From JBBQER01 sp038320885 (GTDB taxonomy: Bacteria; Actinomycetota; Acidimicrobiia; IMCC26256; PALSA-610), in NCBI GenBank assembly GCA_038320885.1, contig JBBQER010000004.1:1-64000 (forward strand): a stretch of DNA of 64,000 nt, in the 5' to 3' direction. This document shows positions 26,429-34,750 of the stretch, piece after piece; positions within the stretch are counted from its first letter, which is position 1; every line of letters starts with the position of its first letter. The position numbers were made by a program, and so were the translations under genes. The notes under the pieces were generated by a model. That model made no database searches and had not been told where the DNA came from. It saw nothing but the letters and a program-made list of their open reading frames with translations.

Positions 26429-27937
26429 ATGCCTACCGACGATCGGCCGCTCGTGCCCTTCGGTGAGGTTCAACCGCGCGCGCTCGTCGTCGACGACGAC
26501 GTCGCCGCGCGGCATCTGTTCGCGCGGATCCTCCGCCAGGCCGGAATCGACACCGTCGTCGCCTGCGACGGCAAGCGCGCGCTCGAGATCCTCGAGCACG
26601 ACTCGATGCACCTGTTGATCATCGATCGCCACATGCCCGGGCTCAGCGGTCTCGACGTGATCGAGCGCCTGCGGGCCGAGCCCGCGACCGCGCACCTTCC
26701 GGTGATCCTCATCACCGCCGACACCGATCTCACCGACCGTGTGTACGGGCTCGAACACGGAGCCGACGATTACCTGTCGAAGCCGGTCGAAGCCGACGAG
26801 CTCGTCGCCCGGGCCCACGCACAACTGCGCCGCCGATCGCCCGACGACGGCATTCGCCAGTTCGTCGAGGAGGCCAACGACGCGTTCGTCTCCTGGAATG
26901 CCTCGGGCACGATCACGGAGTGGACGGCCCACGCCGAAGCGCTCTTCGGCTGGTCACGCGACGAGCTGCTCGGCGAGTCGTTCGCCATGACGATCCTGGC
27001 TCCCGGACACCGGATCGTCCACGCCCTCCGAATGGAACGGTTCCTCGGTGACGGCACACCGCCGCTGCTCGGAAAGTGGTTCGAGCTCGCGGGCCTCCGA
27101 AAGGATGGGATCGAGATCCCGATCGACATGACGGTATGGCTCGTCTCCGATCACGGGCACCGCACGTTCCACGCGTTCATCCGCGACATCTCGAAGCGGA
27201 ACGAGATCGAGAACGCGCTCCGAGAGCGCGCGCGACTGCAAACGGTTGTCGAAGGCGTCACCGACGTGATCGTCCTCACGGATCTCGCCGGCGTGATCGT
27301 CTACGCCTCGCCGTCGGCGCGCAGCGCGTTCGGATTCGAGCCTCACGAGCTCTACGGCCATGTTCTCGACGAGTTCGTGCACGTCGACGATCAGCAGATC
27401 TTCGACCGGACGCTCGGTCGCGCGGTCACGATCGGCTCGGGACTCGTGAAGGCGCAACGGATCCGCACCCGGGACGGCCGTTACGTCTGGATGGAAGGGG
27501 CGACGGGCGTCGTGCGCGACGGAGCATCGGGCGAGGTGACCGGCCTCGAGATCGTGTTGCGTGACATCACCAGCCGCAAGCTCGCCGACGTGGCGCGCAA
27601 GCGCGCAACCGGCGAGCTCACCACCATGATCAAGGACCTGCGCGCCGACGTCGACCGCGAGCACGAAATCGTCGAGCACCTGCGAGCACGCGATCGCGTC
27701 AAGACCGATCTCGTGTCCACCGTGTCGGCCGAGCTGAGGTCGCAGCTGACCGGCATCTGCGGCTATGTCGAATTGCTGGGCGATCCCGACATCGATCTGC
27801 GAACGACCCGCGAGCGGACGATGCTCGACAACGTGGAACGCAGGATCAACGGGGTGCTCTCCATGATCGAGAGCCTGTCGGCGATCGGCAGCGCCGAATC
27901 GGCCGCGCTCATCCCCGCGCGGTTGTCCCGGGAATAG
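26429..27937 (+). CDS. receiver-PAS-PAS protein with a degenerate histidine-kinase dimerization end
   Basis: A 502-residue cytoplasmic signalling protein. Residues 17-135 are a complete receiver domain (VVDDD, phospho-acceptor Asp66 in LIIDRHMPG, Lys118 in YLSKPV). Two PAS domains follow, about 145-265 (FVSWNASGTITEWTAHAEALFGWS) and 275-395 (VIVLTDLAGVIVYASPSARSAFGFEP, with a PAC-like RTRDGRYVWMEG). The end resembles the HisKA helix, but where histidine kinases have SHELR this protein has SAELR, with Ala434 instead of the phospho-His. No ATPase domain follows. It therefore cannot be a kinase by itself and may be an adaptor. GGGAG lies five bases before ATG 26429. Confidence 0.85.
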   Translation: MPTDDRPLVPFGEVQPRALVVDDDVAARHLFARILRQAGIDTVVACDGKRALEILEHDSMHLLIIDRHMPGLSGLDVIERLRAEPATAHLPVILITADTDLTDRVYGLEHGADDYLSKPVEADELVARAHAQLRRRSPDDGIRQFVEEANDAFVSWNASGTITEWTAHAEALFGWSRDELLGESFAMTILAPGHRIVHALRMERFLGDGTPPLLGKWFELAGLRKDGIEIPIDMTVWLVSDHGHRTFHAFIRDISKRNEIENALRERARLQTVVEGVTDVIVLTDLAGVIVYASPSARSAFGFEPHELYGHVLDEFVHVDDQQIFDRTLGRAVTIGSGLVKAQRIRTRDGRYVWMEGATGVVRDGASGEVTGLEIVLRDITSRKLADVARKRATGELTTMIKDLRADVDREHEIVEHLRARDRVKTDLVSTVSAELRSQLTGICGYVELLGDPDIDLRTTRERTMLDNVERRINGVLSMIESLSAIGSAESAALIPARLSRE

Positions 27938-27955
27938 CGGTCTCGTTTGGCGCAG

Positions 27956-28005
27956 TAGTCAACTTGTGTCTACGCCGGATCGGCGCGTTAGTCTCGAGTT
28001 GACTA
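27956..28005. promoter_or_regulatory. inverted repeat upstream of modA (possible operator)
   Basis: TAGTCAAC (27956-27963) and GTTGACTA (27998-28005) are perfect 8-bp complements separated by 34 bases, about three helical turns. They end 19 bases before the modA GTG. The position fits a ModE/MopR-type operator or a pair of half-sites for another regulator, but the sequence does not match the E. coli ModE site. GTTGAC could alternatively serve as a -35 box. Confidence 0.4.
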
Positions 28006-28024
28006 TGACGAAGGGGATCAATCC

Positions 28025-28801
28025 GTGCGCCAACTCCGTATCTTCGGCATCCTCGCCGCGCTCGCGACACTCCTGCTCGCCGGTTGCGGGTCGAGCAGCA
28101 AACCCACGTCGACCGGTGGATCGGGGAAGCTCACCGGCAGTATCACCGTGCTCGCGGGTTCATCGTTGACGACGAGCTTCACCGCGCTCGGTGAGGAGTT
28201 CCAAACGGCACACCCCGGCACGACGATCGAGTTCAGCTTCGGTTCGTCTTCCGACCTGGAGCAGTCGATCGAGCAGGGCGCGCCCGCCGACGCGTTCGCG
28301 TCCGCCGACGAGAAGAACATGACGAAGCTCGTCGCGGCCGGCGACAACTCGGGCGCGTCCGTGAACTTCGCCAAGAACCGGCTCGAGATCGCGGTCGAGA
28401 AGGGCAATCCCAAGCACATCGCCACGCTGAACGACCTGACGAAGCCGGGACTGGTGGTCGTGCTGTGTGACCCGTCGGCGCCGTGTGGAAAGTATGCGGC
28501 ACAGGTCTTGGACAACGCCAAGGTGAAGCTCACGCCGAAGTCCCTCGAGGCGAACGTGAAGTCGACATTGTCGAAGGTCGAGCTCGGCGAGGCCGACGCC
28601 GCGATCGTGTACGTCACCGACGTCGCCTCGTCTGGCAAGGTGGACGGCGTCAAGATCCCCGACAAGGTGAACGTGTTGACGACGCTGCCGATCGTGGCGC
28701 TCAAGGACTCCAAAAACGCGGCGCTGGCCAAGGCCTGGGTCGACTTCGTCGTCTCTCATCAGTCGGAGCTCGTGAGCAAGTACGGATTCCTTCCTCTGTG
28801 A
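28025..28801 (+). CDS. modA: molybdate ABC transporter substrate-binding lipoprotein
   Basis: A 258-residue ModA protein. A lipobox, LLAGCGSS, gives the lipid-anchored Cys after a short hydrophobic start. The ligand-binding fold shows TVLAGSSLTTSFTALGEEF and FSFGSSSDLEQSIEQGAPADAF, where Ser residues of the SS region bind the oxyanion in this family. ANVKSTLSKVELGEADAAIVYVTD lies in the C-lobe. GTG 28025 has AAGGGG upstream. The stop overlaps the modB start as GTGA. It captures molybdate (or tungstate) outside the membrane for ModBC. Confidence 0.94.
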   Translation: MRQLRIFGILAALATLLLAGCGSSSKPTSTGGSGKLTGSITVLAGSSLTTSFTALGEEFQTAHPGTTIEFSFGSSSDLEQSIEQGAPADAFASADEKNMTKLVAAGDNSGASVNFAKNRLEIAVEKGNPKHIATLNDLTKPGLVVVLCDPSAPCGKYAAQVLDNAKVKLTPKSLEANVKSTLSKVELGEADAAIVYVTDVASSGKVDGVKIPDKVNVLTTLPIVALKDSKNAALAKAWVDFVVSHQSELVSKYGFLPL

Positions 28802-29634
28802 GTGCTCCGCGGCGAGGGCGCGTCGCGGGCAACGAGCCGCCCATCGCCGCCGTCGTCGTCGGTCTCGTCGGTCTCGTTGTCTTCTTCGTTCTCCCCCTCG
28901 CCGGTTTGCTCTGGCGCGCGCCCTGGAGTGACGTCGTTTCGGTGCTGCGCGATCACCGAGCTCGCGACGCGCTCCGCCTGTCGCTGATCTGCTCGCTGTC
29001 GGCGACCGGCCTGTCGGTGCTCTTCGGAATTCCCATCGCCTGGCTCCTGGCCCGGGGCCGCTTCGCGGGTCTCAACATGATCCGGGCCCTGGCCATGCTC
29101 CCGTTGGTTCTTCCACCCGTCGTCGGTGGCGTCGCGCTGTTCTACGCATTCGGGCGCCGAGGGCTGATCGGGCAATGGCTCGACCACTGGTTCGGCATCC
29201 GGCTGCCGTTCACGATCTGGGCCGCGATCATCGCCGAGACGTTCGTGGCGATGCCGTTCTTCGTCATCACGGTGGAAGGAGCGCTGCGCAGTCTCGACAC
29301 CCGTTACGAGGACGCGGCCGCGACGTACGGCGCGGGAGCGTGGACGATCCTGCGCCGGGTGACGTTGCCCATGATCGCTCCTTCGATCGCCGCGGGAATG
29401 GCGCTCACGTGGGCGCGCGCCCTCGGAGAGTTCGGCGCGACGATCACCTTCGCCGGAAACACCCCCGGGAAGACGCAGACGCTTCCACTCGCGATCTATC
29501 TCGCGTTCGAAGCCAACGAGCCCGCCGGCATCATCTTGAGCATCGTGCTGCTCGCGATCTCGATCCTCGTGCTCGTCATCGTGGGCAGCCGGGTCTTCGG
29601 CGATCGCCGGCGGGCGCGGGAGGCGGCCCAATGA
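28798..29634 (+). CDS. modB: molybdate ABC transporter permease
   Basis: A 278-residue permease with about six membrane helices. The cytoplasmic EAA loop is EDAAATYGAGAWTILRRVTLP, through which it couples to the ATPase. FGATITFAGNTPGKTQTLPLA near the end is a strong ModB signature. GTG 28798 overlaps the modA stop and the 3' end overlaps modC as ATGA, so modABC is a tight operon. The length is slightly above the usual ~225 because of an N-terminal Arg-rich extension. Confidence 0.94.
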   Translation: MSAPRRGRVAGNEPPIAAVVVGLVGLVVFFVLPLAGLLWRAPWSDVVSVLRDHRARDALRLSLICSLSATGLSVLFGIPIAWLLARGRFAGLNMIRALAMLPLVLPPVVGGVALFYAFGRRGLIGQWLDHWFGIRLPFTIWAAIIAETFVAMPFFVITVEGALRSLDTRYEDAAATYGAGAWTILRRVTLPMIAPSIAAGMALTWARALGEFGATITFAGNTPGKTQTLPLAIYLAFEANEPAGIILSIVLLAISILVLVIVGSRVFGDRRRAREAAQ

Positions 29635-30698
29635 GCGTGGTTGGCCTCGACTGCGACGTTCGCCTGCAGATCGGCACGCTCGATCTCAACGCCGCGTTCG
29701 TGGTGGCGCCCGGTGAGTTGATCGTCCTGGTCGGCCCCAACGGCGCGGGCAAATCGACGTTGCTGCGGGCGCTTTCGGGACTACTGCCGATCGACGCCGG
29801 ACGTATCACGCTCGACGACGACGTGCTCGACGATCCCGGCACCAACACGTTCGTGCCGGCGTCGCAACGGTCGGTCGGCGTCGTGTTCCAGGACGGCCTG
29901 CTCTTCGAGCATCTCAGCATCGTCGAGAACGTCGCGTTCGGCCTGCGCAGCCGGAGCGTGCCGGCGCGGGAGGCCCGGCGCGTCGCCGAACAGTGGTTGA
30001 CGCGCCTCAGGTTCGACAACCACGCGGCGTTGCGCCCGCGCGAGCTGTCCGGCGGCCAGATCCAGCGGGTGGCGCTGGCCCGAGCCCTCGCCTTCGAGCC
30101 CCGACTCCTCCTGCTCGACGAGCCGTTCGCGGCACTCGACGCGACGACTCGGGTCGAGGTACGGCGCGAACTGCGGCGCCACCTCGACTCGGTCGGCGCG
30201 CCGAAGATCGTGGTCACGCACGACCCGATCGAGGCGATGGCACTCGCCGATCGCATCATCGTGCTCGAAGACGGGCACGTCAGCCAGGAGGGAACATCCG
30301 ACGATGTCAGAAGCCACCCTCGCACGAGCTACGTCGCCGACCTCGTCGGGATCAACCTCCTGCGAGGCAGTCTGCAGGGTGGGATCGTCACCTTGCCGGG
30401 CGGCCGGCAGGTGGTCGTCGCGACGGACCAACTCGCCGCCGGACCCGTCATCGTCACGATCCACCCTCGGGCCATCGCGCTGCACAGCCGCCAACCAGAC
30501 GGGGCGGCGCGCAATGTCTGGGAGACCACCGTCGCCGAAGTCGACGACGAGGGCGACCGCGTCCGGATCGTCCTGGCGGAACCCGCGCCGCTCGTCGTCG
30601 AGATCACGCGCGGCGGAAGCGCGGCGCTTTCGTTGCAACCGGGCGCACGCGTCTGGGCGTCGCTCAAGGCAACCGAGATCACGGTGCAACCCGACTAG
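29631..30698 (+). CDS. modC: molybdate ABC transporter ATP-binding protein with TOBE domain
   Basis: A 355-residue ATPase. Walker A is GPNGAGKST, the signature is LSGGQIQRVALARAL, Walker B is LLLLDEPFAALD, and the H-loop is VTHDPIEAM. The last ~110 residues (after NLLRGSLQGG) form a TOBE/Mop-like beta domain that senses molybdate in ModC proteins. The ATG overlaps modB. The stop lies ten bases from the convergent flavoprotein gene with no terminator between. Substrate assignment follows from ModA and ModB. Confidence 0.93.
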   Translation: MSVVGLDCDVRLQIGTLDLNAAFVVAPGELIVLVGPNGAGKSTLLRALSGLLPIDAGRITLDDDVLDDPGTNTFVPASQRSVGVVFQDGLLFEHLSIVENVAFGLRSRSVPAREARRVAEQWLTRLRFDNHAALRPRELSGGQIQRVALARALAFEPRLLLLDEPFAALDATTRVEVRRELRRHLDSVGAPKIVVTHDPIEAMALADRIIVLEDGHVSQEGTSDDVRSHPRTSYVADLVGINLLRGSLQGGIVTLPGGRQVVVATDQLAAGPVIVTIHPRAIALHSRQPDGAARNVWETTVAEVDDEGDRVRIVLAEPAPLVVEITRGGSAALSLQPGARVWASLKATEITVQPD

Positions 30699-30708
30699 GA
30701 CCGCTCGG

Positions 30709-31818
30709 TCAGTCCTGCAACCCACTCTCGAGTCGCTCGATCGTCTCGATGTACTCCTCGACCAACCCGTACATGACGTCGCGCACCGACTGGACCTCGT
30801 TCATCCGACCCACGATCTGGCCGACGGGCGCAAACGCGAGATCCTTGCGCCCGGAGCGCGCGATCCGCGCGTTGGCCTCGGCGGTGAGGATGTTCTGCAG
30901 CGGCATGCCCAACGGTCCCGGGCCGGCCGGATCCTCCCACGCATCGGTCCAAGTGTTGCGCAACATGCGCGCGGGCTTGCCGGTGTAGCAGCGCGAGCGC
31001 ACGGTGTCGGCCGACGTCGCTTCGAGATAGGCCTGCAGCACGGCGGGGCCGGAGTTGCTCTCCGCGGTGGTGAGCCAGAGCGAGCCCAACCACGCGCCCT
31101 GCGCGCCGAGCGAGAGAGCCGCCGCAATCTGGCGGCCGCTTCCGATCCCACCCGCGGCGAGCACGGGAACGGGAGCGATCGCGTCGACGACCTCGGGAAC
31201 GAGCACCATGGTCGCGATCTCGCCGGTGTGACCGCCCGCCTCGTAGCCCTGGGCGACGATGACGTCGACGCCGTTGTTCGCGTGGCGTTGCGCGTGTTGC
31301 GCTTTGCCCGCGAGCGCCGCGACCTTCACGCCGTGCTCGTGGGCCTGGTCGATGACGTCCTTGGGCGGCGAACCGAGCGCGTTGGCGATGAGCGCGATCG
31401 GGTGCGCGAGCGCGATCTCGACGTGGCGGTGGGCGACGTCGTCGGTCCAGCCCAGCACCCCGTGCGGTTCGTCGCCTTCGGGAAGGGGCGGCAACTCGAG
31501 CCGCTGCATGAGCTCGTCGACGTAGCGCCAATGGTTGGCGTCGATCATCGAGCGGATCTGGGCGAGCATCTCCTCGGCGTTGCCGCCTTCCACGTCGACC
31601 GACTTCTGCGGCATGACGGTATCGACCCCGTAGGGCTTGCCGTCGACGTGGGCATCGATCCAGTCGAGCTCGATCTCGAGTTGCTCGGGGCTGAAGCCCA
31701 CGGCGCCGAGCACGCCGATACCGCCCGCCTTGCTGACCGCCGCGACCACATCTCGGCAATGCGTGAAGGCGAAGATCGGGTACTCGATGCCGAACACATC
31801 GCACAGTGGAGTTCGCAT
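30709..31818 (-). CDS. nitronate monooxygenase / 2-nitropropane dioxygenase-family flavoprotein
   Basis: A 369-residue TIM-barrel FMN enzyme. It begins LCDVFGIEYPIFAFTHCRDVVAA, has the active-site loop QGYEAGGHTGE with the catalytic-type His, and the FMN phosphate site AAGGIGSGRQIAAALSLGAQGAWLG. The family oxidises alkyl nitronates, but many members act on acyl-CoA or unknown substrates. ATG 31818 has a GAGGGG-type RBS; the upstream extension is non-homologous. It is a stand-alone gene, convergent with modC. With an aminotransferase and an acyl-CoA thioesterase nearby, a CoA-linked role is as likely as nitronate detoxification. Confidence 0.88.
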   Translation of the reverse strand: MRTPLCDVFGIEYPIFAFTHCRDVVAAVSKAGGIGVLGAVGFSPEQLEIELDWIDAHVDGKPYGVDTVMPQKSVDVEGGNAEEMLAQIRSMIDANHWRYVDELMQRLELPPLPEGDEPHGVLGWTDDVAHRHVEIALAHPIALIANALGSPPKDVIDQAHEHGVKVAALAGKAQHAQRHANNGVDVIVAQGYEAGGHTGEIATMVLVPEVVDAIAPVPVLAAGGIGSGRQIAAALSLGAQGAWLGSLWLTTAESNSGPAVLQAYLEATSADTVRSRCYTGKPARMLRNTWTDAWEDPAGPGPLGMPLQNILTAEANARIARSGRKDLAFAPVGQIVGRMNEVQSVRDVMYGLVEEYIETIERLESGLQD

Positions 31819-31877
31819 GGTGTCCCCTCGGATCTCGGCGCCGGAACCTGTCCGCACCAAAGGTAACTTGCCGATCC

Positions 31878-32039
31878 ATGACCGCACTCAACGACGCCGC
31901 CCGCAACGCCATCACGGCGGGGAGGCTTGCCCACGTCGTCACGATCAATTTCCCGGCATTCGACAATCCCCCACCCGGTCACGTCATCCGCATCAAGGTC
32001 GATCGGGTCGGCGGCGTCGGACCTTGGACCGAGAGTTAG
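31878..32039 (+). pseudogene. remnant of an F420-type PPOX (split-barrel) protein
   Basis: A 53-residue open frame starting ATG 31878 reads TALNDAARNAITAGRLAHVVTIN, which resembles the first helix and strand of actinobacterial PPOX-class F420-dependent proteins. It then jumps to GHVIRIKVDRVGGVGPW, which resembles their last strand. About 80 middle residues expected of the family are absent. It is probably an internal-deletion remnant, though a very small protein cannot be excluded. It is divergent from the flavoprotein gene with 59 bases between, a usual gene-start spacing. Confidence 0.45.
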
Positions 32040-32059
32040 CGCGAGCCCGGCGATCTGTT

Positions 32060-33412
32060 CTATTCCGTGTAGTACCGATCCGTCACCTTCAACGCGCCGT
32101 CGAGCGCGTCGATGCCCTCGTCCACTTCTGCTTCGTTGACGGTGCACGGCGGGACGAAGTGCGTGCGATTGAAGTGCACGAACGGCCAGGCGCCGCGCTC
32201 GCGCATGGCGCCCGCGAACTCGACCATCGGCTGCGCAGCCTCGCCGGCCGCGTTGTACGGCACCAGCGGCTCGCGCGTCGTGCGGCTCCGGACGAGCTCG
32301 AGCGCCCAGAACACGCCGAGTCCCCGCACCTCACCGACCGACGGATGCCGACTGGCGAGATCTCGGAGCTTGGGACCGATCACGTGCTCGCCGATCGAGC
32401 GGGCGTGCTCGACGATGCCCTCGTCCTCGAAGATCTTGATGGAGGCGACCGCGGACGCGCACGCGAGCGGGTGGCCCGAGTACGTCAGACCGCCGGGGAA
32501 GGACTGCCGGGCGAACGTCTCGGCGATCGCGCGCGAGATGATCACTCCACCCAACGGGACGTAGCCGGAGTTGACGCCCTTCGCGAACGTGATGAGGTCC
32601 GGTGTGACTCCCCATCGATCGACGGCGAACCACTCGCCGCACCGACCGAAGCCGGCCATGACCTCGTCGGCGATCATGACGACGCCGAACTCGTCGCAGA
32701 TCGCGCGGATCCCCGCGAGATACCCGTCGGGCGGAACGAGGATGCCGTTCGTGCCGACCACGGTCTCCAGCACGATGGCGGCGACCGTGTGGGGCCCTTC
32801 GAACGTGAGGACCTCGCGCAGATGCGCGAGCGCGCGCTCGCACTCATCCGCTTCGGTCTCGGCGTGAAAGGAGGAACGGTAGAGGTACGGACCCCAGTAA
32901 CGAACGACGCCGGGAATGCCGGGTTCGCTGGCCCAGCGTCTCGGTTCACCGGTCAGCGCGATCGAACCCGCGGTGGCCCCGTGGTAGCTGCGGTACGCCG
33001 CGAGCACCTTGTGCCGGCCAGTGTGGATGCGAGCCATGCGGATCGCGTACTCGTTGGCTTCCGCGCCGCCGTTCGTGAAGAACACGCGATCGAGGTCGCC
33101 GGGCGCGCGCTCTGCGATGAGTCGCGCGGCTTCGCCCCGTACGTCGACCGCGAACGCGGGCGAGACCGTGCAGAGCTTGCCCGCCTGTTCCTGGATCGCG
33201 GCAACGAGTCGCGGGTGCTGATGGCCGATGTTCAAGTTGACGAGTTGCGAGCTGAGATCGAGGTATCGCTTGCCGTCGGCGTCCCAGAAGTAGGAGCCCA
33301 GGGCCCGCGAGATCGGGAGCGGGTCGATCAGCTCCTGCGCCGACCAGGAGTGGAAGACGTGCGCGCCGTCGTCGGCCCGCACCGCGTCGCCGGGGTTCCT
33401 CGTAGCGGCCAT
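32060..33412 (-). CDS. class III pyridoxal-phosphate aminotransferase
   Basis: A 450-residue aminotransferase of fold type I, subgroup III. The cofactor-side motif is FFTNGGAEANEYAIRMAR, AYRSYHGATAGS packs on the PLP ring, VVMIADEVMAGFGR has the Asp that pairs with the ring nitrogen, and ITFAKGVNSGYVPLGG has the Schiff-base Lys. The FHSWSAQ start and the aromatic residues near the N-terminus resemble taurine, beta-alanine or diamine:pyruvate transaminases rather than ornithine enzymes. ATG 33412 is chosen from homology; the open frame extends to 33520. Substrate unknown. It is a single gene with no obvious operon partner. Confidence 0.9.
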   Translation of the reverse strand: MAATRNPGDAVRADDGAHVFHSWSAQELIDPLPISRALGSYFWDADGKRYLDLSSQLVNLNIGHQHPRLVAAIQEQAGKLCTVSPAFAVDVRGEAARLIAERAPGDLDRVFFTNGGAEANEYAIRMARIHTGRHKVLAAYRSYHGATAGSIALTGEPRRWASEPGIPGVVRYWGPYLYRSSFHAETEADECERALAHLREVLTFEGPHTVAAIVLETVVGTNGILVPPDGYLAGIRAICDEFGVVMIADEVMAGFGRCGEWFAVDRWGVTPDLITFAKGVNSGYVPLGGVIISRAIAETFARQSFPGGLTYSGHPLACASAVASIKIFEDEGIVEHARSIGEHVIGPKLRDLASRHPSVGEVRGLGVFWALELVRSRTTREPLVPYNAAGEAAQPMVEFAGAMRERGAWPFVHFNRTHFVPPCTVNEAEVDEGIDALDGALKVTDRYYTE

Positions 33413-33541
33413 CGGTGCATTGTTGCGCAAGTCCTCGACCAGCCGTGCCTCCCGAAAACTCGGCCGCTTCTTGCCCTCCTCCGAGCTTCGACTCAGGCGC
33501 GTCCCCGACACTCGAGGCAACGAGGGAGCAAAGGACGCGTC

Positions 33542-33955
33542 ATGGACGGAACTCCGGCTGCGGTTCGCGGCGTCGTATCCACTGTGAACCAGGCGAGGAC
33601 GGCGTCGGACCGAGGTGGCTCGAACCGGGCGATCAACGTCGTCGTGCTCTTCGCGCCACGCGGTGGTCCGCTGGCGCCGTTCGAGCGCTCGGTCGCCGAG
33701 TGGAGCCTGCGCGGGCGCGCGGTGCTCGTGGTCCTTCCCCGCGCGGTCGATGCCGAGACGCTCGCTCGACTCGCGGCGCTGGGCGCGGACCTCTGTGTCA
33801 TCGCCCCGACGTCGACCGAGCTCTTCGCCAGTGTGGAGCAGGCGCGATCAATTCACCGGCGCCGCGGTGCCGAGCCGCCTACGGTCGCGCCGTGGGAGAT
33901 CTCGCGCGGGATACCGCGGTCGTCGGCGGCGACGGTCGGTACCGGGGGACGCTGA
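33542..33955 (+). CDS. hypothetical protein
   Basis: A 137-residue frame, ATG 33542, with strong G/C third positions throughout. It has alternating strand-like and helical stretches (INVVVLFAPRGGPLAPFERSV, GRAVLVVLPRAVDAETLARLAAL, DLCVIAPTSTELFASVEQA) that look like a small Rossmann-like alpha/beta fold. I do not recognise a family. It overlaps the thioesterase gene in another frame by 64 bases, and only its last ~20 residues, rich in Arg/Ser/Gly, fall in that overlap. It may be a real upstream gene of the thioesterase with a read-through tail. Confidence 0.5.
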   Translation: MDGTPAAVRGVVSTVNQARTASDRGGSNRAINVVVLFAPRGGPLAPFERSVAEWSLRGRAVLVVLPRAVDAETLARLAALGADLCVIAPTSTELFASVEQARSIHRRRGAEPPTVAPWEISRGIPRSSAATVGTGGR

Positions 33956-34719
33956 GCGGCGACTGGGAAATTTGGGGACCGATGGGCGGCTACGTCGCCG
34001 GCGTCGCGTTGCGCGCCGCGGCCGAGGAAGCGCCACCCGGCCTCGAGCCCGCGACCTTCACGTGTCAGTTCCTGTCGACGGCGCGCTTCCAAGCCGTCGA
34101 CATCGACGTGACAGTTCGGCGCGCGTCACGGCGAACCGCCGCCATCACGGTGCACCTCTCCCAGGAGGGCACTCCGGTTCTCGATGCGCAGGCGTGGTTC
34201 GCGACGCCGAGTGACGTCGTGCGGCACGATCACGCGAAGGCCCACCGTTACGGCCACCCCGACGACCACGCACCGATCTCGACGTACACCGACGAGCAAC
34301 CCAAGTTCGCCTTCTGGAACAACTTCGAGGTCAAGTCGCTCTACTGGGTCGAGGATTGGGACACGTTCGAGGGCGACGAACCGGAGTGGGCGCAGTGGGT
34401 CCGGTTCGTTCCGACGTCGGAATTCGCCGATCCCGTGCTCGAAGCGGTCCGGCTGGTCCTGCTCGCCGATCTGCCGTCCTTCCCCGCGGCCGTACGCGCG
34501 CATCCCGGTCCGCAGACGTTCGTGTCGCCGAGCCTCGATCTGGCGGTGCAGTTCCATCGCCTCGCGGACCTCGGCGAGTGGCTCCTCGTCCAAGGCGTGG
34601 CTCCGATCGCGGATCGGGGTCTGATGGCATTCCGATCCGAGGTGTGGAGCGCGAACGGTCGCCAGGCCGCGAGCGGTAGCGGCCAGCTCCTCCTGCGCGC
34701 GGTGCCGCCGCAGGCCTAG
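33892..34719 (+). CDS. acyl-CoA thioesterase (double hot-dog, TesB-like)
   Basis: A 275-residue protein. The N-terminal hot-dog opens YRGTLSGDWEIWGPMGGYVAGVALRAA and the second hot-dog includes SPSLDLAVQFHRLADLGEWLLVQGVAP and DRGLMAFRSEVWSANGRQAASG. This is the family of TesB-like thioesterases that hydrolyse acyl-CoA. GTG 33892 is chosen since the strands before GGYVAG belong to the domain. This means the gene overlaps the upstream hypothetical gene by 64 bases. It is convergent with the pirin gene. The acyl chain length preferred is unknown. Confidence 0.82.
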   Translation: MGDLARDTAVVGGDGRYRGTLSGDWEIWGPMGGYVAGVALRAAAEEAPPGLEPATFTCQFLSTARFQAVDIDVTVRRASRRTAAITVHLSQEGTPVLDAQAWFATPSDVVRHDHAKAHRYGHPDDHAPISTYTDEQPKFAFWNNFEVKSLYWVEDWDTFEGDEPEWAQWVRFVPTSEFADPVLEAVRLVLLADLPSFPAAVRAHPGPQTFVSPSLDLAVQFHRLADLGEWLLVQGVAPIADRGLMAFRSEVWSANGRQAASGSGQLLLRAVPPQA

Positions 34720-34750
34720 CTGGCCCAGCCGGCCGCGTTCGCGACGGCGG

